Assembly: GCA_963769585.1 (NCBI GenBank)
Contig: CAVYMJ010000001.1
Coordinates: 372,001 to 436,000 of the forward strand
Length of the DNA stretch: 64,000 bases
Source of the DNA: SSC3 sp963769585
Lineage (GTDB): Bacteria > Actinomycetota > Actinomycetes > Propionibacteriales > Nocardioidaceae
Direction: 5' to 3'
A program made the position numbers and the translations under genes. Shown here one piece after another: positions 48,951 through 57,811 of the stretch; the first letter of the stretch is position 1, and every line of letters begins with the position of its first letter. The notes under the pieces were generated by a model. That model was not told the DNA's origin. It saw nothing but the letters and a program-made list of their open reading frames with translations, and did no database searches.

Positions 48951-51125
48951 TCAGCCTGTCTCTGCCGGAACGCGCGGCAGACCCGGCTCGCTGGCGGGCA
49001 GCTCCTCGTCACGGAAGCCGTAGCGCTCCCACCACCGTTGCAGTGGCGCTGGAGCCCACCAGTTGGCCGACCCGAGCAGCTTCATCGTCGCTGGCACCAG
49101 CAACGCCCTCACGACGGTCGCGTCGACCAGCAGGGCGACCAGCATGCCGATCCCGATCATCTTCATGAACACGATGCCGCTGAGCGAGAAGGCTCCGATG
49201 ACCACGGCCAGCAACAGTGCCGCACTGGTGATGATCCTGCCGGTCTTCTGTACGCCGGCCGCGACCGCCGCGGTGTTGTCATGGCCGCGGTCCCACTGCT
49301 CCCTGACCCGGGAGAGCAGGAACACCTCGTAGTCCATCGAGAGGCCGAACAGGATCGCCAGCATCAGGATCGGCTGGGTCGCGTCGAGGAAGCCCTGCGA
49401 CTCGAAGCCGATGACGCTCTCCAGGTGGCCGTCGGCGAAGATCCAGGTGATGACGCCGAAGGACGCGACGACGGAGATGATGTTCATCAGCACTGCCTTG
49501 ATCGGCAGGACCAGCGAGCCGAACGCGAGGAAGAGCAGCACCAGCATCACCGAGATGACGATCAGGCCCATCCAGGGGAGGTGGCTGCCGATCGAGCTCA
49601 GCAGGTCGACCGTGTCGGCGGTGAGACCCCCCACGAGCGCCGAGCCCTGGGGCGGGTCAACCTCACGTAGCTGCTTCACCAGGCCCTGCGAGAGCTCGGA
49701 CTGGCTGTTCCCCTTCCAGAAGGCGCGCAGCAAGGTGGCGTCGCCACTCTGCGCTACCGGCTGTACGGCGACCACCCCCGGCACCCGCGAAACCTCGGAG
49801 GTGTACGCCGCGACAGCAGCCTGGTCGGCACCGCGCAGCATCAGGCTGGCGCTGGAGGTCTCGGGGCCGAAGTCTCGGTTCAGCCTGTCCGCCGCCACGT
49901 GGGCCGGGGCATCTGCGGGAAGGACTCGATAGTCGACGCTTCCCCACTTCACGCCCAGGAACGGTGACGCCACCGCCAGGAGCACGGCCGTCACGGCCAC
50001 CGCCACGACTACAGGACGGCGCATCACCGCATGGGCCAGCCGTGCCCACGCGCCGTGGTCGGTGTCGGTCGACACCGGGCGGTGACGACGCCACGGCATC
50101 CGGCCCGCGTCGATCCGGCGGCCAAGCAGCCGCAGGACCGCTGGCAGCACGGTCAGGGCTGCGAGCATCGCGACCACCACAGCCGCCATGCCGCCGTACC
50201 CCATGGACCGCAGGAACGCCTGCGGGAAGACGAGAAGCGAGCTCATCGCTGCCGCCACGGTGAGGCCGGAGAAGAGGACGGTGCGACCGGCCGTGGCCAT
50301 GGTCAGCTTGATGGCGGTCTTGGACGCCTCCGGGTCGTCCTCGGGCAGCCTGGCCAGCTCCTCACGGAACCGGCTGATGATGAAGAGGGCGTAGTCGATC
50401 GCCAGACCCAGGCCGATCAGGGTGATGACGTTGACCGAGAAGATGGAGACCTCGGTGAAGAGGCTCAGCAGTCGGATCACGGCAAGTGCACCGAGCACCG
50501 CGACGACGCCGACCATGACCGGCATCAGGGCTGCGACGAGACTGCCGAAGATGAGCAGCGACAGGATCAAGACGACCGGGGCGGAGACAGCCTCGGCTTT
50601 GCGTAGGTCGGTCTCGCTGATGTGGTTGACGTCGTTGTAGACGGAGAAGGGGCCGGCCAGGTCGGTCTCGAGCCCGGTGGCCCCGAGGTGTGGCGCGAGC
50701 TCGTCGTAGTTCTCCAGGTACTCGTTCTGGGTCTCTCCGGCCAGCGAGATCAGAACCTGGGTGCCTTGCCGATCTGTGCTGACCAGATCCTTGGCTCCGG
50801 TGTCGTAGTAGCTGGTCACCGACGCGACGGTGTCCTTGGGCAGGTTCGTGAGCACGTCGTTGACGGCCCGCTCGAAGCCTGGGTCGTCCACGCTCAGGGA
50901 GTCGCTGGAGTAGATGGCCACCACGTCGACGGTCTTGTTCCCGAAGGCGTCGCGTTCGGCGACGAGCTCGCGGGCCGACTCTGTCTTGGGGTCGTCGAAT
51001 CCTCCCTGGGAGAGCGAGTCGAAGACTCCCGCCCCGTAGGCGGCCGCGCCGAGCACGGCGAAGATGCCGACCATCAGGACCACCAGCGCCCGTCTGGCGA
51101 CGAACTCACCCCAGTGCTTGACCAT
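48951..51125 (-). CDS. MMPL-family RND transporter
   Basis: About 724 residues from ATG 51125, while a GTG at 51155 would add 10 residues. Two halves each contain an MMPL domain with roughly six membrane helices, including GLGLAIDYALFIISRFREEL (about 240-260) and LAILFGLSMDYEVFLLSRVREQW (about 580-600), the Asp/Tyr pairs used for proton coupling. Large extracytoplasmic loops separate helix 1 from 2 and 7 from 8. MMPL proteins export lipids or drugs. The divergent TetR gene with its palindrome marks this as a repressed efflux unit. Confidence 0.92.
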   Translation of the reverse strand: MVKHWGEFVARRALVVLMVGIFAVLGAAAYGAGVFDSLSQGGFDDPKTESARELVAERDAFGNKTVDVVAIYSSDSLSVDDPGFERAVNDVLTNLPKDTVASVTSYYDTGAKDLVSTDRQGTQVLISLAGETQNEYLENYDELAPHLGATGLETDLAGPFSVYNDVNHISETDLRKAEAVSAPVVLILSLLIFGSLVAALMPVMVGVVAVLGALAVIRLLSLFTEVSIFSVNVITLIGLGLAIDYALFIISRFREELARLPEDDPEASKTAIKLTMATAGRTVLFSGLTVAAAMSSLLVFPQAFLRSMGYGGMAAVVVAMLAALTVLPAVLRLLGRRIDAGRMPWRRHRPVSTDTDHGAWARLAHAVMRRPVVVAVAVTAVLLAVASPFLGVKWGSVDYRVLPADAPAHVAADRLNRDFGPETSSASLMLRGADQAAVAAYTSEVSRVPGVVAVQPVAQSGDATLLRAFWKGNSQSELSQGLVKQLREVDPPQGSALVGGLTADTVDLLSSIGSHLPWMGLIVISVMLVLLFLAFGSLVLPIKAVLMNIISVVASFGVITWIFADGHLESVIGFESQGFLDATQPILMLAILFGLSMDYEVFLLSRVREQWDRGHDNTAAVAAGVQKTGRIITSAALLLAVVIGAFSLSGIVFMKMIGIGMLVALLVDATVVRALLVPATMKLLGSANWWAPAPLQRWWERYGFRDEELPASEPGLPRVPAETG

Positions 51126-51172
51126 GCTCCACCTGTTTTCGTGAACGGACTTCACATTTGTTTATGCCGTAA

Positions 51173-51186
51173 ACAGTGAACACTGT
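51173..51186. promoter_or_regulatory. TetR operator between MMPL and tetR
   Basis: ACAGTGAACACTGT is a perfect 6-2-6 palindrome placed between a likely MMPL -35 (TTTACA, minus strand) and -10 (CATAAA), which are 17 nt apart. The neighbouring GTAAAC repeats suggest an extended operator. Binding of the divergent TetR protein would block MMPL transcription. Confidence 0.7.
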
Positions 51187-51203
51187 AAACTGTCCCTGGG
51201 TCA

Positions 51204-51222
51204 ACCCCGTATATTGCGGGGT
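51204..51222 (+). promoter_or_regulatory. tetR promoter region with second inverted repeat
   Basis: A TATATT -10 box (51210-51215) lies inside ACCCCG-7 nt-CGGGGT. This second inverted repeat may bind the same or another regulator, or form a 5' hairpin in the transcript. Confidence 0.4.
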
Positions 51223-51250
51223 CCCGCAGGCAAGGGAGGCGAAGAACGAA

Positions 51251-51997
51251 GTGAGCGAGGCAGTCCTCACCCGACGCGAACGGCAACGTCAGGCAACTCT
51301 CGACGAGATCGTGACGGTCTCACGCAGTCTCCTCGGTGACCCCGGTGGACTCTCCCTTCGTGCCGTGGCTCAGCGGATGGGGATCACCGCTCCCGCGCTC
51401 TACCGGTACGTCGACAACGTCCAGGACCTGCTGGAGATGGTGGCCAAGGACATCGACGACGAGACCGGTGCCCTGCTCGCGAAGGCGCGGGACTCACAAC
51501 CCGACGACGACCCGGCAGCCCAGATCATCGTCGCCTCGATCGCCTTCCGGCGATGGGCGCTGACGCACCGCGAGGAGTTCGGGCTGGTGTTCGCCAACCC
51601 CCTGGTGGGGCACAAGGACACCGACGAGATGAAGGAGCAGAAGGTCGGTCTGCTCTTCACCGACCTGCTGATCGCGCTGTGGCGCAAGTACGACTTCCCG
51701 GTCCCCTCGCTCGACGAGATCGACCCGGCCGTCGTGGCCACGTTCGACGACCCGCACCTACCAGCCAAGGTCGAGAGCATCCCCCAGCACGCCAAAGGGC
51801 TGCTCTGGGTCTTCATGCAGTCCTGGGTGGCGCTCTACGGAACGGTGACCCTCGAAGTCTTTCGGCACTGCGACCCGCGGGTCATCGAAAGCGGCGCCCT
51901 CTTCCGGGCCATGCTCGCCAAGCAGTCCGAGCTCCTCGGCATCGCCGGAGAGCTACCGCGTCTGCTGCCGCTGATCGAGGAGGAGCTCGCCCACTGA
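51251..51997 (+). CDS. TetR/AcrR-family repressor of the divergent MMPL gene
   Basis: 248 residues from GTG 51251 (GGGAGG upstream). The N-terminal HTH reads RRERQRQATLDEIVTVSRSLLGDPGGLSLRAVAQRMGITAPALYRYVDN. The C-terminal ligand-binding domain is of the TetR_C_33-like/WHG type (RRWALTHREEFGLVFANPL). The frame is open upstream to 51176, but that part crosses the operator. The palindrome at 51173-51186 and divergent MMPL gene point to autoregulation and efflux control. Confidence 0.9.
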   Translation: MSEAVLTRRERQRQATLDEIVTVSRSLLGDPGGLSLRAVAQRMGITAPALYRYVDNVQDLLEMVAKDIDDETGALLAKARDSQPDDDPAAQIIVASIAFRRWALTHREEFGLVFANPLVGHKDTDEMKEQKVGLLFTDLLIALWRKYDFPVPSLDEIDPAVVATFDDPHLPAKVESIPQHAKGLLWVFMQSWVALYGTVTLEVFRHCDPRVIESGALFRAMLAKQSELLGIAGELPRLLPLIEEELAH

Positions 51998-52007
51998 GAG
52001 CGGCCGG

Positions 52008-53174
52008 CTAGGAGCCTGCTGCCGACGGCGCGAGGCCGCTAGGAGAGCGCCTGAACATCCACAGCTTCATCGCTAGGAAGCGCCCGACCGTGACGGCCAG
52101 GTTCGCCGCCGTGAGGACCAGTACCTCCACCGCTCGCGGCGCATCGCCGACCAGCCGCAGGGCGAGCGAGGTCACAACGAGGCCGGCGCCGAAGATGAGT
52201 AGCCCCTGCAGCTGATGGCGCAGGTACGACGGACCGGTGACGCCGAAAGTAAGTCGCCGGTTCGCCGCGGTGTTGACCACCGCGGTCAGAGCCAGGGCCA
52301 GCGCGTTCGCCGTGAAGGCGCCGTACCAGTGCCGAAACCCCATGAACAACAGGGCATAGACGATCGTCGACGCGGCCCCGATGAGCGCGAACATCGCCAC
52401 CTGGGGTGCAAGTCGTGGCCGCGTGGCGACGGTTGAGAGGGGCAGCTTCCCCCGCGCCAGAGCTATCGACAGGCGGAGGATCCCCAGGAGGTCGTCGCGC
52501 GCGGTGCGCACGAGTTCGACGCGGCTCTCGGGGTCGTCGACCCAGTCGACTGGCACCTCGTGGATCCGGAGCCCGGCGCGCTCGGCAAGGACGAGAAGCT
52601 CGGTGTCGAAGAACCAGGCGTCGTCCTCCACCAACGGCAGCAGCCGACGGGCCACATCTGCCCGGATCGCCTTGAAGCCGCACTGCGCATCCGAGAAGCC
52701 GGCCCGCAAGGTACCCCGCAGCAAGAGGTTGTACGAGCGCGAGATGAGCTCACGCTTCGGTCCCCGAACGACGCGGCTCCCCCGCGAGAGGCGGGTGCCG
52801 ATCGCGATGTCGGAGTGACCGGAGAGGACCGGTGCGACCAGCGGAAGCAGCGCGTTCAGATCGGTGGAGAGGTCCACGTCCATGTAGACAAGGACCACCG
52901 CATCTGAGGATGCCCAGACGGCCTTGAGCGCGCGGCCGCGCCCCTTCTGCAAGAGGTACTCGTAGTTCACCTCGTGGTACTGCTCGGCCAGATGTGCCCC
53001 GATCCCTGCGGTGCCGTCGGTGCTGGCATTGTCGGCGATGGTGATGCGGAACGAGTACGGCAGCCCGGCCATGTGCGCATGGAGCCGTTGCACCGAGCGG
53101 GCGAGGTCGAGCTCCTCGTTGTGCACCGGCACGACGACCTCGAGGGTGGTCGTCCGGGTCGCCACCGACGTCAC
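52008..53174 (-). CDS. Glycosyltransferase family 2 fused to GtrA-like membrane domain
   Basis: 388 residues. Residues about 1-240 are a GT2 of the dolichyl/polyprenyl-phosphate hexose synthase type (VVPVHNEELDLARSVQRL, then ADNASTDGTAGIGA, and DVDLSTDLNALLPLV as the metal-binding region). Residues about 255-380 are a GtrA domain with four membrane helices. The pair makes and flips polyprenyl-phosphate sugars, the donors for the GT39-like enzyme whose stop codon overlaps the start of this gene by 4 nt. Confidence 0.92.
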   Translation of the reverse strand: MTSVATRTTTLEVVVPVHNEELDLARSVQRLHAHMAGLPYSFRITIADNASTDGTAGIGAHLAEQYHEVNYEYLLQKGRGRALKAVWASSDAVVLVYMDVDLSTDLNALLPLVAPVLSGHSDIAIGTRLSRGSRVVRGPKRELISRSYNLLLRGTLRAGFSDAQCGFKAIRADVARRLLPLVEDDAWFFDTELLVLAERAGLRIHEVPVDWVDDPESRVELVRTARDDLLGILRLSIALARGKLPLSTVATRPRLAPQVAMFALIGAASTIVYALLFMGFRHWYGAFTANALALALTAVVNTAANRRLTFGVTGPSYLRHQLQGLLIFGAGLVVTSLALRLVGDAPRAVEVLVLTAANLAVTVGRFLAMKLWMFRRSPSGLAPSAAGS

Positions 53175-55024
53175 TCCTGCCCGCCCGACAGGTCGTACAC
53201 CGTCGTACCGGCGATGCTGCTTGCGGTGAAGTCCTGCTGGACCCAGGCAGCGATCTCATTGGTGCCGACCAGACCGCCCCTTGCGCCACCCTCGATGAAG
53301 TAATGGATCTTGCCCTGGGCTACGTAGTCCTGGAACTGCGCCAGAGTCGGGCTCGGGTCTGTCCCGTTGAACCCGCCGAGCGGCATCACCGACAACCCGG
53401 TCGCCAGCTGGTAGCCCGACGCGTTGTTGGCGCCGACGGTCGCCGCCACCCAGGTGTACGCCGACGCGTCCTCCTCCAGGAGCGCGGTGAGCTCGGCGCT
53501 CGGGGTGGTCCCGTTGAGCAAGCCGCCACCGCCTGCCCCTCGGCCAGTTGCGGCGGATGGGCCTGCGCTCGGGATCGACCCCGTGTGCGGCGTCGCTGCC
53601 GTGGAGATCGAGAACGCCGTCGGCGCTACCAGGACGGCGACCAGAGCCGCGCCGGCCACGGCTCTGCGGCCGGTGCGGGTCAAGTGCGGCAGGCAGGCCA
53701 GCAGGAGGGCAGATCCGAAGCCCAGCAGCGCGACCAGCCAGCGCAGCCAGGGGAGGTAGTCCGGCGTGCGCCCGAGCAACACGAACGAGAACGCCGTCGT
53801 GCAGGAGACCACCGCTGCGAGGGTCAACGAAGCGGCGTACTGCTCACGACGATCCCAGAGCAGCACCCCCCCGATACCGACGAGCGCGCCGATCGCGGGC
53901 GCCAGAGCGACGGTGTAGTAAGCGTGGAAGATGCCGGCCATGAAGCTGAAGGTCAGGGCGGTGACGAGCAGCCAACCACCCCACCCGATGAGAGCGGCGC
54001 GGGTAGGGCCGGCCGTACGCCAGGTGAGCCACAGTCCAGCGCCGAGCAGGATCAGTGCCGCCGGAACCAGCCAGGCCACCTGGCCGCCGACCTCGGAGCT
54101 GAACATCCGGAAGAGACCGGTCTCCCCCCACTGTCCGCCGCCAGGGCCGCCGCCGACGGAGCCGATCTCGTTGCCGCTGAGCCGGCCGAGCCCGTTGTAG
54201 CCCAACGTCAACTCGAGGATCGAGTTGTCCTGGGAGCCGCCGATATACGGCCGGCTCGCGGCCGGCCACAGCTCGACGATCGCGAGCCACCACCCCGCAC
54301 TGACCACGACGCCGGCCAAGGCTAGAAGGAGGTGCCCCAGCCTCTTCAACCAGCCAACCCGGGCCTCGACCAGGTAGACCAGAGCCAGCGGCGGGAGCAC
54401 CAGGAACGCCTGGAGCATCTTGGTGAGGAACGCGAGGCCGACCAGTGCGCCGGCGAGGAAGAGCCACCGCTTGACGGCAGAACTCTCCAGCGCGCGGAGT
54501 GTCGCGTAGACCGAACCGACCAGGAGCAGCACCAGCAGTGCATCGGGGTTGTTGAAACGAAACATCAGCGCAGCAACCGGGGTGGTGGCAAGCACGGCCC
54601 CGGCGAGCAGCCCTGCCGGAGCCGAGCCGGTGCTTCGCCGAACGGTCGCATGCAGGAGGCCAACGCTGGCCACGCCCATCAGAGCCTGGGGGACCAGAAT
54701 GCTCCACGAACTCAGCCCGAAGAGCCGCACCGAGACCCCCATCACCCACAGCGAGAGTGGCGTCTTGTCGACCGTGATCGAAGCAGCTGCATCGGAGGCC
54801 CCGAAGAAGAAGGCCTTCCACGACTCCGACCCAGCCTGCGCGGCCGCGGCGTAGAAGGTGTTGGCATACCCGGACGAGCCGAGGTCCCAGAGGTACAGCA
54901 GGGCAGTCGCGGCCAGCAGGGCGGCCAGCGCGGCCCGTTCCCAGGAACGCGGCACAGGCTGTGACACGGACTCCTCGCGCACCACATGGTCGGTCATCTC
55001 GATCGTCGTCATGGGCACGAGCAT
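53171..55024 (-). CDS. GT39/ArnT-like polyprenyl-phosphate-dependent glycosyltransferase
   Basis: 617 residues with about 12 membrane helices and a C-terminal extracytoplasmic domain (about 490-617). Early in the first loop, TVDKTPLSLWVMG carries the Asp used by PMT/ArnT enzymes. It would transfer a sugar from a lipid carrier to protein or cell-wall glycan outside the membrane. The Ala/Gly-rich stretch near residue 470-485 may be a linker. Starts at 55024, 55012 or 54997 are all possible, as none has a clear ribosome binding site. It is in one operon with GT2-GtrA and probably the two-component genes 69 nt upstream. Confidence 0.9.
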   Translation of the reverse strand: MLVPMTTIEMTDHVVREESVSQPVPRSWERAALAALLAATALLYLWDLGSSGYANTFYAAAAQAGSESWKAFFFGASDAAASITVDKTPLSLWVMGVSVRLFGLSSWSILVPQALMGVASVGLLHATVRRSTGSAPAGLLAGAVLATTPVAALMFRFNNPDALLVLLLVGSVYATLRALESSAVKRWLFLAGALVGLAFLTKMLQAFLVLPPLALVYLVEARVGWLKRLGHLLLALAGVVVSAGWWLAIVELWPAASRPYIGGSQDNSILELTLGYNGLGRLSGNEIGSVGGGPGGGQWGETGLFRMFSSEVGGQVAWLVPAALILLGAGLWLTWRTAGPTRAALIGWGGWLLVTALTFSFMAGIFHAYYTVALAPAIGALVGIGGVLLWDRREQYAASLTLAAVVSCTTAFSFVLLGRTPDYLPWLRWLVALLGFGSALLLACLPHLTRTGRRAVAGAALVAVLVAPTAFSISTAATPHTGSIPSAGPSAATGRGAGGGGLLNGTTPSAELTALLEEDASAYTWVAATVGANNASGYQLATGLSVMPLGGFNGTDPSPTLAQFQDYVAQGKIHYFIEGGARGGLVGTNEIAAWVQQDFTASSIAGTTVYDLSGGQE

Positions 55025-55093
55025 CGACGGCCGGGATGGGCAGCAGCCCTGACGAGTCTGTGTGCCGTCTGTGAAACGTGTCCCGGAGGGAGG

Positions 55094-56482
55094 TCAGCGG
55101 CCGATGGGCAGAGTGACGGTGAACGTGGTGCTGCCTGGCCGAGAGTCGACCGCGACCTCACCCCCGTGCGCTGCCACGATGGCCTCCACCAGCGAGAGAC
55201 CGAGGCCCGCACCACCGGAGGCCCGGGTCCGTGAGGAGTCGCCCCGGGAGAACCGTTCGAAGACGTCGAGCTTCTCCGGAAGGCCAGGGCCCGTGTCGTG
55301 CACTTCTAGGGCGACGGACCCGTTCGACACGGTGAGCCCGGTAGTCACAGCGGTGCCCGCGGGGGTGTGCCTCCGGGCGTTGCCGAGCAGGTTGGTCACC
55401 ACTTGGTGCAGGCGCAGCTCGTCGCCCTGGACCAGCACGGGTTCAGGGGGTAGCGACAGCGACCAGCTGTGCGACGGGTCAACGACCCGGGCGTCGTCGA
55501 CCGCGCCCACTACGAGCTGGGTCAGGTCAACCCACTCCGAGGCGAGGGGTCGACCGGAGTCGAGCCTGGCCAGCAGCAGAAGGTCGTCGACCAAGGTCGA
55601 CATCCGCTGGGCCTCCTCGGCGACCTTGGTCATCGAGGTCGAGAGCACGTCAGGCTTGCGGCCGGCCAACTCGGCGTACCCGCGGATGGTGGTCAGGGGC
55701 GTACGCAGCTCGTGGGAGGCATCCGCGACGAACTGTCGCACCTGCTGCTCGCTCCGGTGCCTGGCGTCAAGGGCGCTCTCGACGTGACCGAGCACGCTGT
55801 TCAGCGACGCACCGACCTGGCCGACCTCGGTCTTCTCGTCAGTGAGCTGGTCGGGCACCCGGACGGTCTCCCCGACGGAACCTCGGTCGAGTTGGAGCCT
55901 GGTGACCTGCTGGGCTACCGCGGCCACCTTGCGCAGCGGCGCCAGCGTGCGTCGGACCAGCCAGGAGCTCACAGCCCAGGCGATGAGGACCCCGAGCAAA
56001 CCCAGGAGGAGCTCCCAGAGCATCAGGGTCTCCACGGTCTGCTCGATCTCGCGCGTCGAGAGCCCGTTGACGATGGTGACGGGCACGCCCTTGGAGGATG
56101 CCCGCTGCGCCCGCGCTCTGAAGGACCCCAGCCCGGGGATGTCGACTTCGTGCACCCTCCCGTCCACGGTCAGCGCGGCTACGGCCCGGACCTGCTTGGT
56201 TGTGAGCACTTGGAGGTCCCGGTCTCCCTGCGGGGCGACGTAGGTCGCCCTCAGGACAGTCCCGCGGTCGTCGTACGCGACGAAGAGACCGGGTCGGATA
56301 CGGTCGCCCGAACCCCCGGGAGGACCGCCCGCAAAGCCCCCGACGTCCTGGTCGAGCCGACCCATCAGGACCGCGCGCATGCCGAGCGTCGTCGTGACGC
56401 TGACCAGCAGCGCAACGATGGCGACCAGCCCGACCGAAGTGAGAACCAGCCGCGAGGCGAGTGAGGTGGGCAGCAGTCTCAT
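55094..56482 (-). CDS. Sensor histidine kinase (OmpR-type partner)
   Basis: 462 residues. Two membrane helices (about 10-32 and 162-182) enclose an extracytoplasmic sensor of about 130 residues. HAMP (about 185-240), HisKA with phosphoacceptor H in SHELRTPLTTIRGYAEL (about 250), and HATPase_c with DTGPGLPEKLD and GGAGLGLSLVEAIV follow. It resembles TrcS/BaeS-type kinases. The start overlaps the response-regulator stop by 4 nt (ATGA). Confidence 0.92.
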   Translation of the reverse strand: MRLLPTSLASRLVLTSVGLVAIVALLVSVTTTLGMRAVLMGRLDQDVGGFAGGPPGGSGDRIRPGLFVAYDDRGTVLRATYVAPQGDRDLQVLTTKQVRAVAALTVDGRVHEVDIPGLGSFRARAQRASSKGVPVTIVNGLSTREIEQTVETLMLWELLLGLLGVLIAWAVSSWLVRRTLAPLRKVAAVAQQVTRLQLDRGSVGETVRVPDQLTDEKTEVGQVGASLNSVLGHVESALDARHRSEQQVRQFVADASHELRTPLTTIRGYAELAGRKPDVLSTSMTKVAEEAQRMSTLVDDLLLLARLDSGRPLASEWVDLTQLVVGAVDDARVVDPSHSWSLSLPPEPVLVQGDELRLHQVVTNLLGNARRHTPAGTAVTTGLTVSNGSVALEVHDTGPGLPEKLDVFERFSRGDSSRTRASGGAGLGLSLVEAIVAAHGGEVAVDSRPGSTTFTVTLPIGR

Positions 56483-57195
56483 TCGACCGGCTTGAGGACG
56501 TACCCGGCGCCCCGCATCGTGTGAATCATCGGTTCGCGGTCGATGTCGATCTTCTTGCGCAGGTAGGAGATGTAGAGCTCGACGACATTCGCCTGGCCGC
56601 CGAAGTCGTAGTTCCAGACCCGGTCGAGGATCTGTGCCTTGGACAGCACCCGCCGAGGGTTGCGCATCAGGTAGCGCAGCAGCTCGAACTCGGTGGCCGT
56701 CAGGTTCACCTGCTCGCCGGCCCGCGCGACCTCTCGACTGTCCTCGTCCATGGTCAGGTCACCGACGGTGAGCACCGAGCGGTCCGCGGACGTCCTGGCA
56801 CCGGTGCGTCGCATCAGCGCACGCAGCCGGGCGACCACCTCCTCCAACGAGAACGGTTTGGTCACGTAGTCGTCCCCTCCCGCGGTGAGCCCGGCTACCC
56901 GGTCCTCGACGGCATCCCTCGCGGTCAGGAAGAGCACCGGTACGTCGGGAAGCGACGCCCGCAGCCGGCGCAGCACCTCCATCCCGTCGAAGTCGGGCAG
57001 CATGATGTCGAGTACGACGGCATCCGGACGCACGTCCTTGGCCGCGGCCACCGCCTTCGAGCCCGTGTGCGCCACCGAGGTCTGCCAACCCTCGTAGCGC
57101 AGGGCCATGCTGAGCAGCTCGGCGATGTTGGGCTCGTCGTCGACCACGAGCACGTGAATCGGCGAGCCGTCTGCGCGCAGGAGTTCAGTGGGCAT
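56479..57195 (-). CDS. OmpR/PhoB-family response regulator
   Basis: 238 residues from ATG 57195, with a strong GGAGGAGGAGG box upstream. The receiver (about 12-125) has DDE, the phosphoacceptor in VVLDIMLPDFDG and the conserved Lys in VTKPFSLEE. The winged-helix DNA-binding domain (about 145-235) has LTATEFELLRYLMRNPRRVLSKAQILDRVWNYDFGGQANVVELYISYLRKKI. TrcR-like. The frame extends upstream to 57912 without coding character. It leads the four-gene unit with the kinase and two glycosyltransferase genes. Confidence 0.93.
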   Translation of the reverse strand: MPTELLRADGSPIHVLVVDDEPNIAELLSMALRYEGWQTSVAHTGSKAVAAAKDVRPDAVVLDIMLPDFDGMEVLRRLRASLPDVPVLFLTARDAVEDRVAGLTAGGDDYVTKPFSLEEVVARLRALMRRTGARTSADRSVLTVGDLTMDEDSREVARAGEQVNLTATEFELLRYLMRNPRRVLSKAQILDRVWNYDFGGQANVVELYISYLRKKIDIDREPMIHTMRGAGYVLKPVE

Positions 57196-57326
57196 GGCAG
57201 CAGCCTCCTCCTCCACGCCAGCCAGTCGCTGTGCGTAACCTGTGTACTTCCTGTGTACTCCTTCCCATAAGCAGCGATGGGCTGGCTCACAGTCGGCACA
57301 CAGGAAGCGACCGCAGCGTCGTCTCC

Positions 57327-57602
57327 ATGGACGAAACCGAGAACAAGCGCACCTGGTCCGTGCGAGTAATGGCCGCGGCAGCGATCTCCGCACTTGCCCT
57401 GGCCGGCACCGGAGGGGCCGTACTTGCCGGGACCACCAGTGGCAGCGGCACCCAGCAGGGTCCGGGCGTTGGCCGACCCGGTGGGCCGCCTGGGCTCCAG
57501 GGCGGGCAGGGCGGGCAGGGCGGGCAGGGCCAGCAGTTCCGGCCTGGCGCTCCCGACCAGCCGCCGGGAACGATCCCGCAGAACGGCTCCGACGACACCT
57601 GA
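57327..57602 (+). CDS. Small exported or membrane-anchored Gly/Gln/Pro-rich protein
   Basis: 91 residues from ATG 57327. A basic start and one hydrophobic helix (VMAAAAISALALAGTGGAVLAG, about 14-35) look like a signal peptide or anchor. The mature part is low-complexity, with three tandem GGQ triplets in LQGGQGGQGGQGQQ (encoded by a 9-nt GGGCGGGCA repeat near 57502-57530) and a Pro-rich end. It is divergent from the response regulator 132 nt away, so it may be a target or sensor accessory of that system. Function is unknown. Confidence 0.65.
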   Translation: MDETENKRTWSVRVMAAAAISALALAGTGGAVLAGTTSGSGTQQGPGVGRPGGPPGLQGGQGGQGGQGQQFRPGAPDQPPGTIPQNGSDDT

Positions 57603-57811
57603 GCAAGAACACGTTCCGCGATGGTCGGCCCGATCGACGGTCTTCGCCTCGCGCGCCGTAGGCGACCTGGCGGGAGGAGGCTAGACCTCCACCGTTCGGC
57701 CAGACTTGCCGACGAGGTCCCTGCCGGGAGGGCTGCCGACCATAGACTAGTGGCGGCTGATCCGCCCATGTCTCAGGGTGTGGCGAGGCCGCCCAAGGAG
57801 GGGTCCGTCCC

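Noticed and set aside
57502..57534. CRISPR-like short repeats
   Set aside because: The repeats are 9-nt in-frame units coding GGQ, with no spacers.
57607..57616. GAACACGTTC as a second KstR site
   Set aside because: The core AAC-NN-GTT is present but the outer T and A are missing, and it lies just past a stop codon without a nearby promoter.
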